From Acidithiobacillus caldus ATCC 51756 (GTDB taxonomy: Bacteria; Pseudomonadota; Gammaproteobacteria; Acidithiobacillales; Acidithiobacillaceae), in contig NZ_CP005986.1 of assembly GCF_000175575.2 (NCBI RefSeq), forward strand, positions 1,808,714-1,872,713: DNA of 64,000 nucleotides. The letters are read 5' to 3'. Position 1 is the first letter of the stretch, and each line of letters opens with the position of its first letter. Of the stretch, positions 8,568 to 16,815 are shown piece after piece. The translations under genes were made by a program, and so were the position numbers. The notes under the pieces are model-generated. The model searched no databases. It was not told where the DNA came from and saw only the letters and a list, made by a program, of their open reading frames with translations.

Positions 8568-9031
8568 GCCGAAACCGCAGAGGAAACTCAGGAAGCCGGA
8601 TCGGTGTCGACGGAGAAATCTCCACCAGCGGTTGCACCGCAGCAGGCGGTGGCTGCGCCACAGCAGGCGGTTGCACCGCAGAATGGGGCTGCTGCGCCGC
8701 AGTCCAGCCCGCCGCAGGCGCCGCAGGCAGCGGATGCGTCCTGGAAGTCGTGGGCGTTCCCGCTGATTACGGTGCTGGCTGGGCTTGCGGTCGTCTTTGG
8801 GCTGGGTTTTCTGTTGGGGGCGGATAGGGCGTTGGGGCGGACGCCAGCAGCACTGCGGTCTGGCCCGGTTGCTGTCTTACTGGACGTGCCAGTGGGTGGG
8901 CTCCTGTTGCTGCTTGGAAGTTTTGCCTGTCTGGTGCAGGCCCACGACGACGCGAAACTCCGTTGGGTCTGGCGGGTGGCCGCCGTGCTGCTCGCGGCTT
9001 TTGCTGCGTGGGTCTGGCTTGGAGGCTGGCT

Positions 9032-10753
9032 TTGAGCGAAAGGCGCTCCGACACCTCCGTCTCCGGCAAGAGTTTCGTCCGCGGCAAGACCATTGACGAA
9101 GATGAGCGCCTGCGGCGGCCGCAGGCGGCCCGGGTGGTGCGCCGGGTGGTGGCCGAGCGGCGGGCCTTGCCGGTGGGTGCGGCGGGGAAAATCGCCAGGG
9201 CGGCGTCCGTCGGCGGCGGGCGGCTGTTCCGACCGCTACCCAAAGGGGTTCCGCACAGCGAGGCGGCGCGCCGGGTGACGGTCAAGCTGGGCTATGTCCC
9301 CAATCGCAAGATCGGTCAGTGGGCAGCGCACGGGTCCTATCTCGAGCGCGAGAATGCCCAGCAGGAGGGTGAAAAAGGCTTGGGGTTCGATGCCCAGGAC
9401 GATGAGGTCTCCATCAAGGGTCGGCTGCAGGAGTGGCAGCTGTCGGGTGATCCTCGCCTGTTCAAGATCGTGCTGTCACCGGAGGATGGGGACCGACTGA
9501 ATCTGCGGGAGGCGACGCGGGAGACGATGGCGCGCATTGCCCCGCACATGGCCGAGGATCCGGCGTCGGTCGAGTGGATGGCCATCGATCACTACAACAC
9601 CGGACATCCGCACGTGCACGTGCTGATTCGGGGCAAGGCGGATTTTCGCATCCCGCGGGAGATCGTGAAGCGGGGCATGCGCGATGTCGCGTCGGAAGTG
9701 GCGACGGAGCGTTTGGGCTACCTGTCGCCGGCGGAACTGGCCAGACGGCAGGAACAGCAGATCGAGGCACGCCGTTTCACGCCGCTGGATCGGGAGATCG
9801 AGCGGATGACGAAACCCTTGCCGGATGGACGCGCGGTCTTGTCGGAGGTCGTTCGCCGGCCCAGGGAGTCTGGGTATGCGCAGCAGCGTATCCGCATGCG
9901 GCGGCTGGAGGCCTTGGAGCGTCTGGGACTTGCGGAGAAGGTCGGTTCGTCCACCTGGGCACTGGATGCCGGTTGGACGAAGGCACTGAAGGAGCTGGAG
10001 ATCGTGCGCACACGCACGAAGATGGTGGCGGAGTCCAGGGCGCTCATGACGGAGCCGCGGTGTCTGCCGCAGGTGACGAAGCTCGGCCCGGGGCAACGGA
10101 TCGTCGGGCGGGTCCTCGGAACCGGGCTCGATGAGCGATTCGACCGCAGTTTTGTGATCCTCGAAGGCACGGATTACCGGGCGCACATCGTCTATCAGAC
10201 GGCGGGCATCGAACAGGCCCGTGCGGCGCAGCAATTGCAACTGCGGCATCTCGTGGCCATCGAGGGGAAAAGCTTCGAGAAGGACGGTCGCCGGATCCCC
10301 TACACCGCCGTAGAGGACTATGGGCTGGTGATCCCCGACAAGCCCAAGGAGGTCCGGATTCCCGAGAAAGCCCTGGACGATGCCCTGGATGCCGGCATGA
10401 CGGCCCAACCGGAGGCATCGACGACGGGTTTTCAGCGGCTCTGGCACGAGCAGTTGCTGGAGCGGATGCGGCGGCGGGAGCGCGAGAAAAGGGAGCGTGA
10501 GCGTGACGCATCTTTGCCGGTGGAATCGGTGCGCGAGGATGCTTCTCCCGTCGCACCAGAGCCGGCTCAGCCGGAGCGTACACCGCAGGATCTGCCGCCA
10601 GAGGTTTCGCCGAAGGCTTCGCCGGAGGCTTCGCCGGAGGTTCCTGCCGAAAAGCCGACTCCGTCGCCCAAACGTCCAGGACGTGGCGAACGGGGTGGTC
10701 CGGCCAGGGGATCGAAGAAGCCAGGCAAGGGCCGTGGTGACGATCTCGAATAA
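9032..10753 (+). CDS. Conjugative relaxase (VirD2-like, DUF3363 type)
   Basis: A 573-residue protein starting at TTG 9032, overlapping the stop of the membrane-protein gene. The histidine triad region HYNTGHPHVHVLIRG at about residue 186 is the metal-binding motif of VirD2/MOBP-type relaxases. The N-terminal part carries KLGYVPNRKIGQWAAHGSYL. The C-terminal half, with the winged segment AVLSEVVRRP and SSTWALDAGWTKALKELE, matches the DUF3363 extension, followed by a charged Pro/Glu tail. It nicks the origin of transfer and stays attached to the 5' end of the transferred strand. Confidence 0.85.
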   Translation: MSERRSDTSVSGKSFVRGKTIDEDERLRRPQAARVVRRVVAERRALPVGAAGKIARAASVGGGRLFRPLPKGVPHSEAARRVTVKLGYVPNRKIGQWAAHGSYLERENAQQEGEKGLGFDAQDDEVSIKGRLQEWQLSGDPRLFKIVLSPEDGDRLNLREATRETMARIAPHMAEDPASVEWMAIDHYNTGHPHVHVLIRGKADFRIPREIVKRGMRDVASEVATERLGYLSPAELARRQEQQIEARRFTPLDREIERMTKPLPDGRAVLSEVVRRPRESGYAQQRIRMRRLEALERLGLAEKVGSSTWALDAGWTKALKELEIVRTRTKMVAESRALMTEPRCLPQVTKLGPGQRIVGRVLGTGLDERFDRSFVILEGTDYRAHIVYQTAGIEQARAAQQLQLRHLVAIEGKSFEKDGRRIPYTAVEDYGLVIPDKPKEVRIPEKALDDALDAGMTAQPEASTTGFQRLWHEQLLERMRRREREKRERERDASLPVESVREDASPVAPEPAQPERTPQDLPPEVSPKASPEASPEVPAEKPTPSPKRPGRGERGGPARGSKKPGKGRGDDLE

Positions 10754-10819
10754 GGGTCGCGCGTCGCGAGTCGCGCGTCATGCGTCTATGACCGTAACGG
10801 AAAAAAGGAGGCATCATTT

Positions 10820-11533
10820 TTGAACGCAGAACCCGCGACTCGTGACCTGCGACTCGGGATTCCTCGGATGCGTCGTGTTCTGGTGGTGACCGTTCACGTC
10901 CTGATGAGCCTGTTGATGTTGCTGGTGCTTGCTTTTCTTGCCTTATTGACGGTCGCCCGGGCGCAGCACTGGGTATTCAACGGGACGACCTGCATGCCGC
11001 TGGGATTCTATCGGTTAGGGCCAAAGCCGAAGGTGGTGCGCGATGGCGATTACGTGATGCTCTGTCCGGAGCTGGGGAATCCGCTGCACCTGCGTTTTGC
11101 CGGTGCGCAGGCCTACCAAAAATCGCTGCCGGCAGACACAAATCCCGCCATGGCGCAGGCCATTTCCGGGAACTGGCTCGAATTCTCGCCTAAGGGGCCT
11201 TGCGCCAAAGGCATAATGCCTTTTGCCAAGGTGGTGGCGGCGATACCCGGGCAGCAGGTGATGGTGGCGCCACAGGGCGTCCGGGCCAATGGCCGGTGGC
11301 TTCCCAATAGTGCCGTGGTAACCCGGGTGGATGGGATTCCGGTCATCCACGTGGCCTACGGTCGGTATGTGGTTCCCAAGGGCTACTTTTGGGACTACGC
11401 CCCCGGGAATTTCGCGTACACCAGCGCCTATTATGGGCCGATCCCGGAGGACCATATTTTGGGCAGCCTCAAGCCCGTGCTGGTGATTCCCGGAAGCGAG
11501 TATTGGTACCACCCGAAGGTTCGGCACGGATAA
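10820..11533 (+). CDS. traF: TraF-type signal peptidase S26 (conjugal transfer)
   Basis: A 237-residue protein starting at TTG 10820 behind AAAAGGAGG. A single N-terminal membrane anchor (about 18-48) is followed by the S26 core: GTTCMPLGFYRL where the family has its nucleophile Ser-Met-Pro, GDYVML, and the catalytic-lysine strand FAKVVAAIPGQQV, then GYFWDYAP near the end. TraF in IncP-type systems cleaves and cyclises the TrbC pilin. The nucleophile position appears to be Cys rather than Ser, which is odd. It follows the relaxase gene. Confidence 0.8.
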   Translation: MNAEPATRDLRLGIPRMRRVLVVTVHVLMSLLMLLVLAFLALLTVARAQHWVFNGTTCMPLGFYRLGPKPKVVRDGDYVMLCPELGNPLHLRFAGAQAYQKSLPADTNPAMAQAISGNWLEFSPKGPCAKGIMPFAKVVAAIPGQQVMVAPQGVRANGRWLPNSAVVTRVDGIPVIHVAYGRYVVPKGYFWDYAPGNFAYTSAYYGPIPEDHILGSLKPVLVIPGSEYWYHPKVRHG

Positions 11534-11634
11534 TCGTCCTCCAATCTTTGAATTTTGTTGAACTTTTCTTTTGGAAAGCGTACAAAATGCGTGCAGGCCA
11601 AGAGACGCCCTCAGGGAAAGCGGCTCGCGCCTGC

Positions 11635-11673
11635 AAGCCCAAAACGTGAAGCCGGCGCGTTTGGGCTTTTTTT
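11635..11673 (+). terminator. Rho-independent terminator after traF
   Basis: AAGCCCAAAACG pairs with CGTTTGGGCTT across a GC-rich loop and is followed by a run of seven T, about 100 bp after the traF stop. Confidence 0.75.
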
Positions 11674-11759
11674 GTGCCCTACACCCACCCCTGCAGGGCG
11701 CAGCCCCCGCCGCTGGCAACGCTACCGACCCGCGACGCGCGGAAGTGCCAAGGCGCATT

Positions 11760-11767
11760 GCTATACC
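11760..11767 (+). promoter_or_regulatory. Box A promoter element before lipoprotein gene
   Basis: GCTATACC within GCATTGCTATACCCAAGGG, 28 bp before ATG 11795. It lies just after the traF terminator, consistent with the start of a new transcription unit. Confidence 0.6.
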
Positions 11768-11794
11768 CAAGGGAAGGTTTTCCTGGAGGGTTCC

Positions 11795-12340
11795 ATGTTC
11801 AAGAAACTTGTGCTGCTATCCACACTGACACTGCTTGCCGGCTGTTCGACCCTGCCGGCCAATTACGATGCTGGTCTTCCGTCTGGACCGTCTGCGACGG
11901 CTTCGGCTCCTGCTGTGCCGCAGCCTGCGGCGCGGCCACCGGCGAATCCTGCAGCGAAGACGGCGCCATCCCCCCACACGCACCGCATGTGTTCCGCCCG
12001 TCTGGGCCAGGCCCAGGGCTATCTGCGGGGGCTGCTCGCGACCGACAGCCAGCTCGCAAAATCCTGTTTGTCGGCGAATCCCGCCGCGGTCTGTTGGGGG
12101 AATCTCGCCAGCACCTTGGTGCAGCAACAGCGGGGCTTGTCGGATTTGGTGCAGGACTCCGGATCCTGCCCGCAACTGGGATCCCTGCGTCAACTGGCGG
12201 ACGCCTATTTCCGTGCGGCTGGTGAAGTGGCGCAGGGTTGTGCCGATACCGGTGCGCCGCGTTGCCTCGAGGGGGATGCGGTGCAGGAGGCGTCCCATCG
12301 GGGTCAGGCCCTGCGCCAGGCCATCGGGGTGGCCCAGTGA
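11795..12340 (+). CDS. Putative lipoprotein
   Basis: A 181-residue protein starting at ATG 11795 behind GGAGGG. The N-terminus KKLVLLSTLTLLAGC is a classic lipoprotein signal with the lipobox LAGC, so the mature protein should begin at Cys20 and be anchored in the outer membrane. A Pro/Ala-rich linker precedes a C-terminal domain with six further cysteines (CSARL, SCLSA, VCWGN, SCPQL, GCADT, RCLEG) that probably form disulfides. Function unknown; surface lipoproteins of transfer regions often act in entry exclusion or pilus assembly. Confidence 0.75.
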   Translation: MFKKLVLLSTLTLLAGCSTLPANYDAGLPSGPSATASAPAVPQPAARPPANPAAKTAPSPHTHRMCSARLGQAQGYLRGLLATDSQLAKSCLSANPAAVCWGNLASTLVQQQRGLSDLVQDSGSCPQLGSLRQLADAYFRAAGEVAQGCADTGAPRCLEGDAVQEASHRGQALRQAIGVAQ

Positions 12341-12939
12341 TGTACCCGACCGTCGCTCTCGACCTGGACGGGGTGCTGCTCGACTTTGAGGCGGCCTGGA
12401 AAACCTGTGCTGCCTGGACCCTGCGCCGGCCCGTGGAGCGGATTACGGACGACTACGCTCTGGAGGACCGGTTTGGTCTCAGCCGGCGGGAGGTGGCCAA
12501 GGTCTGGGATGCGTTCCACCAGGGGAACTGGTGGGAACGGGTGCATCCCTATCCCGAGGCCTGGGACCTGATCGAACACCTGTCGGGACTCGGGGCGTGC
12601 GTCTGGGCGGTCACCAACGTCGATGCCCGCCATCTGCACGCGCGGGCCCTGTCTCTGGAGGGCATGATCCCCGAGTCGCGGATAATCACGCTGGGTGCCA
12701 AGGCGATGCCCGAAGATCGGGTGGCTATCCTGCGGGATCTTCGGGCGACGGCCTTTTTGGACGACCGCTTGGACAACGTGCACGCCGCCCTGCCCTACGT
12801 GCCGATCTGTTCCTGGATTCACCGGGACTATCGCGGGTTCGGGGAACCGGAAAACGGGGTCCTGGTGATCGACGACCTGCGCGATTTCGGCACGGTGCTC
12901 CAGGATTTTCTGTATCCGGTGTTGGTGGCCACCGCATGA
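12340..12939 (+). CDS. HAD-superfamily hydrolase
   Basis: A 199-residue protein whose ATG overlaps the lipoprotein stop. The N-terminal VALDLDGVLLDF is HAD motif I with both aspartates, VWAVTNVDAR fits motif II, and TAFLDDRLDNV fits motif IV. The layout resembles small 5'-nucleotidase/phosphatase-like HAD proteins. Substrate unknown. It is the second gene of a packed operon 11795-16205 whose genes overlap by a few bases. Confidence 0.75.
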   Translation: MYPTVALDLDGVLLDFEAAWKTCAAWTLRRPVERITDDYALEDRFGLSRREVAKVWDAFHQGNWWERVHPYPEAWDLIEHLSGLGACVWAVTNVDARHLHARALSLEGMIPESRIITLGAKAMPEDRVAILRDLRATAFLDDRLDNVHAALPYVPICSWIHRDYRGFGEPENGVLVIDDLRDFGTVLQDFLYPVLVATA

Positions 12940-13610
12940 GGCGGACGCTGTCTGGCCTGCTGGTGGGCCTTTTTGGTTTTACTGCTGCTGCAGCTTACGG
13001 TTCTGGAGCAACGACCAATGCGGTCGCCATGCAGCGTATTGCGCAGGATCGGCAGATGGCCCCGAAGCCCAATTACGCCTGGACGCATCCCTACTGCCTG
13101 CGCTACCGCAGCGCGCATCCCGATCTGCTGATACTCGGGGATTCCATTTTCGACGGGTGGAGTGGCTATCTCCTGCACGTGTTCCCTGGTGCCTTGGTGG
13201 ACGCGCGGGTTGGGCGGCAGTTTGCGTCGGCCATTCCGATTTACCAGAAGCTACGGGCTTATCCCGGGGTGCGGGCCATCGGCACGGTGGTGGTGGAGCT
13301 GGGGACCAATGGGCCGGTGACGTCGGAACAGGTGGACCAGTTCCTGCGCCTCGTGGGGCCTCGCCGGCGCGTGGTGTTCATCGTGCCCGAGGTGCCGCGT
13401 CCGTGGGGCCCCGAGGTACAGGATCTCTATGCGAGCCTGCCGCAGGCCTACCCGAACGTCCGGCTGGTGTACTGGAACCGGATCGCCTCGTTGCCAGACG
13501 GGCGGGAGAACGGGGCGTATTTCTGGGGGGATGAGGTGCATCCCAACTGGCAAGGGATACGCGCTCTGGTGGGTGGATTGGGGGCGGTGTTGGAGGGGGA
13601 TCGGTCATGA
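12936..13610 (+). CDS. Exported SGNH/GDSL-type hydrolase
   Basis: A 224-residue protein starting at ATG 12936, overlapping the previous stop. A signal peptide (RRTLSGLLVGLFGFTAAAAYG) is followed by SGNH blocks: LLILGDSIFDGW (Ser nucleophile), a Gly in DARVGRQFAS, VVVELGTNGP (Asn), and WGDEVHPNWQG (Asp and His). It is probably a periplasmic esterase or acetyl-hydrolase that could act on peptidoglycan or polysaccharide during transfer-channel assembly; the substrate is inference. Confidence 0.75.
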   Translation: MRRTLSGLLVGLFGFTAAAAYGSGATTNAVAMQRIAQDRQMAPKPNYAWTHPYCLRYRSAHPDLLILGDSIFDGWSGYLLHVFPGALVDARVGRQFASAIPIYQKLRAYPGVRAIGTVVVELGTNGPVTSEQVDQFLRLVGPRRRVVFIVPEVPRPWGPEVQDLYASLPQAYPNVRLVYWNRIASLPDGRENGAYFWGDEVHPNWQGIRALVGGLGAVLEGDRS

Positions 13611-15052
13611 AATCCAAAGACACCTCGATGATGCTCCCGATTTTCGCGGAGCCGGAAGCAGAGAGTCGATATGCCATCCGGGTTGGGGATCTGCTGGACG
13701 TGTTGCCAACCTTGCCGGAAAACCATTTCGACGGGGTGTTGTGCGATCCGCCCTACCATCTCACCCAGAAGTCGCGCGGGGGGAGCACACGCAAAGCCAA
13801 TGAAGATGATCCCTACGGTCGGCACGGTGTCGGTACGGACCGCGGATTCATGGGGGAGACTTGGGACGGCGGGGATATCGCCTTTCGCCCGGAGACCTGG
13901 CGGGCGGTGATGCGGGTGATGAAGCCCGGCGGTTACCTGATGGCTTTCGGAGGCAGCCGCACCTTTCATCGGCTGGCCGTGGCCTTTGAGGATGCAGGGT
14001 TTGTTTTGGCCGATACCCTGATGTGGCTATATGGCAACGGATTCCCCAAAAATCTCGATTTGAGCAAGGCGATGGATCGGCATTTTGGGATGCAGCGTCC
14101 AGTAGTCGGCAAGCGCAAACATCCGACCCTGAAAAATTCGGACCTCGTTGAGGAAGCGGCAAACGCCGCCCATGGGAAAAATTTCTGGCGTCGGGAGTGG
14201 GATGTCACCCTGCCTGGACATGCGGATTCTGCGCGGTGGAACGGCTATGGTACGGCTCTGAAACCCGCCTACGAGCCCATTCTGCTCTGCCGTAAGCCCG
14301 GAGAGAAAACCTACGCCGAAAATGCGCTGAAATGGGGTTGTGGGGCGCTGAACATCGATGGGGCGCGCATACCGGTATCCGAGAGCGAGGGCGAGCGGCC
14401 ATTGCGGGAGGTCACGTGCGATCCCGACAAAAACGGCATGGTTTACGCCGGGCGACGTAATGCGGGTGGCGGTTTTGACGGCGGATCCCGAGCCATAGGT
14501 TCCACCAGCGAAGGCCGCTGGCCGGCCAATGCGATCCTGGACGAGGAAGCCGCAGCGATGCTGAATACTCAGGCAGGCCCACGCAAGAGTGGGGCCATGC
14601 CGAAAGGGACCCTGCGCCGGGCGCGACAGGGGAACGCTTTTGGACGTTTCCCGGGGGTGGCGACGCACAAGGACATCGCGGCGAGTGTGGGGAATGCCAG
14701 CCGGTTTTTCTATGTCTCCAAGGTGTCCACCAAAGAGCGGCAGGCGGGGGTGACTTCTGGTGAGCCTAGGTATGCGCATGGAACCACCTTGCGCAGGATA
14801 GAGAACAGCGAAAAGGTTGGGAACGATCACCCGACCCTCAAGCCCATCGACCTTACCCGATATCTGGCCAACCTGATTTTACCGCCATCCAGGGGAGACG
14901 ATTCGCGTCGACTTTTGGTGCCTTTTTCGGGGGCTGGGTCGGAGATGATCGGTGCCTTGCAGGCTGGGTGGGATACGGTTTTGGGAATAGAGCAATCGGA
15001 GCATTACGCCGAGATTGCGCGGAAACGCTTGATTTATTGGATAGGAGGATAA
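13607..15052 (+). CDS. DNA methyltransferase (DPPY, beta-type N6/N4)
   Basis: A 481-residue protein with ATG 13607 overlapping the previous stop. Motif IV is DGVLCDPPYHLT near residue 45. The S-adenosylmethionine site is at the C-terminal end (LVPFSGAGSEMIGALQAG, then VLGIEQSEHYAEIARKRL), so the catalytic motif precedes the cofactor motif, as in beta-class enzymes. HPTLKPIDLTRYL is also typical. A roughly 200-residue insert between them probably helps target recognition. No cognate nuclease is adjacent, so it is an orphan enzyme, possibly shielding the element from host restriction. Confidence 0.85.
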   Translation: MKSKDTSMMLPIFAEPEAESRYAIRVGDLLDVLPTLPENHFDGVLCDPPYHLTQKSRGGSTRKANEDDPYGRHGVGTDRGFMGETWDGGDIAFRPETWRAVMRVMKPGGYLMAFGGSRTFHRLAVAFEDAGFVLADTLMWLYGNGFPKNLDLSKAMDRHFGMQRPVVGKRKHPTLKNSDLVEEAANAAHGKNFWRREWDVTLPGHADSARWNGYGTALKPAYEPILLCRKPGEKTYAENALKWGCGALNIDGARIPVSESEGERPLREVTCDPDKNGMVYAGRRNAGGGFDGGSRAIGSTSEGRWPANAILDEEAAAMLNTQAGPRKSGAMPKGTLRRARQGNAFGRFPGVATHKDIAASVGNASRFFYVSKVSTKERQAGVTSGEPRYAHGTTLRRIENSEKVGNDHPTLKPIDLTRYLANLILPPSRGDDSRRLLVPFSGAGSEMIGALQAGWDTVLGIEQSEHYAEIARKRLIYWIGG

Positions 15053-15057
15053 GCTGC

Positions 15058-15948
15058 ATGTTGCCTATGTCGAAGAAGATGGCGTTGTGGTTTGGCTGGA
15101 CGGGTTTTGTGGGAATGGGGGTTCTGGCCGCAGGAATCTGGACGGTCGACCTGTTGGGTACGGCCCATGCCCAGACGAATCCCGCCGCAGCAGCGGCGAA
15201 CTACCGTCCTCTGGTGGACAAACTGAGCGCGGGGCGCGCGACGGTCCTGTCCACCTTTGCCGGACCCGATGGCTTGACGGGTCTGGTCGTTGGACCAGCA
15301 AATGGCGCTGGCCCCAAAAGCATCGCCTGGGGTATCGATGGCGAGAACGGTCCCGTGCTGATCCCGGGTCCAGTGCTCGACTCTCAAGGAAAGAATCTCT
15401 CCCAGCAGGCGGCCGAACGGCATGGCGTAATACCCAAACCCATGGCCGGTGGGAAACTCGCGCAGGCGATGTTGGCGGCTCCTGGGTTCACGGTGGGCAC
15501 CAAGGGACCGTTGTTCACGGTATTCCTCGACCCCAACTGCATTTTCTGCCACGACTTCTGGACCAAGGCGTATCCTTTGGCCAAGGAGGGCAAGTTGCGG
15601 TTCAAGGTCGTCCCTGTGGGATTCCTGAAACCGTCCAGCCTGCCCAAGGCGGTGACCATACTGCAGAGCAAGGATCCGATGGCGGCCTGGGCACAGAACG
15701 AGGTGATTTTCAACGTCAAGACGGAAGCAGGCGGAACCACGCCGGCCAAGGTGCTGGACCCCAAGGTGCTGGCCGAGGTGAAGGCCAACACGGAACTGCT
15801 GGCCAGGACGGGTGAGGTTGCCACGCCCACGATTGTGGCCTGCCTCAAGGGCGACAAGACGCCGCAGGTGTTTCACGGCATGGCGCCCGGGATGATGGCG
15901 GATCTTGGGCGGGGTGCGAGCATTAAGGGGGACGGAACATGCTCCTGA
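15058..15948 (+). CDS. DsbC/DsbG-like thiol:disulfide interchange protein
   Basis: A 296-residue exported protein. ATG 15058 lies nine bases after AGGAGG. A hydrophobic signal (WFGWTGFVGMGVLAAGIW) ends near HAQT. The thioredoxin-type site is FLDPNCIFCHDFW at about residue 162 (CxxC), and the cis-Pro loop is EVATPTIV. It would form or isomerise disulfides in the periplasm; the Cys-rich lipoprotein of the same operon is an obvious candidate client. Confidence 0.8.
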   Translation: MLPMSKKMALWFGWTGFVGMGVLAAGIWTVDLLGTAHAQTNPAAAAANYRPLVDKLSAGRATVLSTFAGPDGLTGLVVGPANGAGPKSIAWGIDGENGPVLIPGPVLDSQGKNLSQQAAERHGVIPKPMAGGKLAQAMLAAPGFTVGTKGPLFTVFLDPNCIFCHDFWTKAYPLAKEGKLRFKVVPVGFLKPSSLPKAVTILQSKDPMAAWAQNEVIFNVKTEAGGTTPAKVLDPKVLAEVKANTELLARTGEVATPTIVACLKGDKTPQVFHGMAPGMMADLGRGASIKGDGTCS

Positions 15949-16205
15949 CGACCCAGGAAGATGCTCGAATGATGGAAGCCGATCGCTTCCTCGATACCCA
16001 GATCGAGGTGCTCGATATCGCGCGGGATATGCTCGTCAAGGAAGGCTTGCCGCAGGACGATCACCATCTTGACCTGGCGCTACATGCCCTGGTGCGCGGA
16101 GTCGAGATTGGACTCATGGACAGCCAGCTGGCCGACCGCATCGTGCGTTTTGGTGCGGCGCATGCGCGGCAGTATCCCTCGATCGGACGAGACTATCCGC
16201 GCTAA
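15939..16205 (+). CDS. Small helical hypothetical protein
   Basis: An 88-residue all-helical acidic protein; ATG 15939 overlaps the end of the DsbC-like gene and follows GGGGGAC. No recognised motif. Its last codons coincide with a copy of box B (16185-16203). Confidence 0.55.
   Translation: MLLTTQEDARMMEADRFLDTQIEVLDIARDMLVKEGLPQDDHHLDLALHALVRGVEIGLMDSQLADRIVRFGAAHARQYPSIGRDYPR
16185..16203 (+). promoter_or_regulatory. Box B motif
   Basis: GGACGAGACTATCCGCGCT, one mismatch to TGACGAGACTATCCGCGCT, 33 bp before the superinfection-immunity-like gene. It overlaps the end of the preceding coding region. Confidence 0.5.
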
Positions 16206-16235
16206 GGATGGAACCACCGCATAGGAGATGCCCCA

Positions 16236-16457
16236 TTGGTCACCCTTTTTATTCTCGTTGCCTTCCTTTTCGCTGCCTTCTACTTTTTGCCGACAATACT
16301 GGCCTATCTGCGCAAGAAGTCCAATCTCGTGGCGATTTTCGTCATGAACCTGTTGCTGGGCTGGCTTTTTGTGGGCTGGGTCATCGCCCTGATCTGGGCT
16401 TTGTCCAACGACAGTCCGACGACCATCGTCATCCATAGCGGGAAAGAGGATCGCTAG
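16236..16457 (+). CDS. Superinfection immunity family membrane protein
   Basis: A 73-residue protein starting at TTG 16236, eight bases after AGGAG. It has two membrane segments separated by a short basic loop: LVAFLFAAFYFLPTILAYL and FVMNLLLGWLFVGWVIALIW. The pattern LP-T-x-A, basic loop, then LLGWxxxGWVIALIW is that of the T4 Imm-like superinfection immunity family, which blocks entry of a second phage genome. On a conjugative element it may act in exclusion. Confidence 0.75.
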   Translation: MVTLFILVAFLFAAFYFLPTILAYLRKKSNLVAIFVMNLLLGWLFVGWVIALIWALSNDSPTTIVIHSGKEDR

Positions 16458-16766
16458 TTTGCTCCCCAGGGATCCGGGGCCGGTAATACCGGATAGGGAT
16501 CCACAGACCAGCCGACGGTGTCTGTTTGAGAAAAAACGGCGGCAGCGCGGGATTGGGTTTTTGCTTTAACTCCGCTCAAGGGACCGCGCCGTACCCCCCC
16601 CGACGATATGGGGGATTTTATTTTTGCTCAACGCTGAATTGTACTGAAAGCCACGAAAGATTATGCGGGGATGATCTAGCAATACCATTTGGGCCTATTG
16701 GTTATCACCCCATAATCCGTAGTGCTGTACTCGGATAGAGATTTTCCTTGTGCGCCACGACCCCTC
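16458..16766. other. Intergenic region before the outer-membrane protein gene
   Basis: About 310 bp with no credible gene. It holds a possible terminator (16594-16626) and, nearer the left edge, GGATCCGGGGCCGGTAATA then CCGGATAGGGATCC, which could fold. No further structure was recognised. Confidence 0.5.
16594..16626 (+). terminator. Possible Rho-independent terminator
   Basis: A run of C (16594-16601) can pair with GGGGG at 16610-16614, followed by ATTTTATTTTT. It would end the operon that closes with the superinfection immunity gene. Confidence 0.45.
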
Positions 16767-16774
16767 GCTATACC
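16767..16774 (+). promoter_or_regulatory. Box A promoter element
   Basis: GCTATACC within CCCCTCGCTATACCAGATAGG, 42 bp before ATG 16816. Confidence 0.6.
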
Positions 16775-16815
16775 AGATAGGCGATGTTGCCAACGATCTT
16801 CTGCGAGGTATGGAT

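Larger units (their letters stand above)
6792..9035 (+). pseudogene. Membrane protein gene interrupted by IS256-type element
   Basis: GTG 6792 overlaps the acyltransferase stop. The frame runs to the 9-bp sequence GCCGAAACC at 7140-7148, where the IS begins. After the IS and the second GCCGAAACC (8568-8576) the same frame continues to TGA 9035. Rejoined, the gene encodes about 271 residues: a soluble N-terminal part with a modular-repeat linker, a PQQAVA-type linker, then three hydrophobic segments near the C-terminus (WAFPLITVLAGLAVVFGLGF; GGLLLLLGSFACLV; WRVAAVLLAAFAAWVWL). The part from 8604 may still be translated alone. Function unknown; the location suggests conjugation. Confidence 0.7.
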
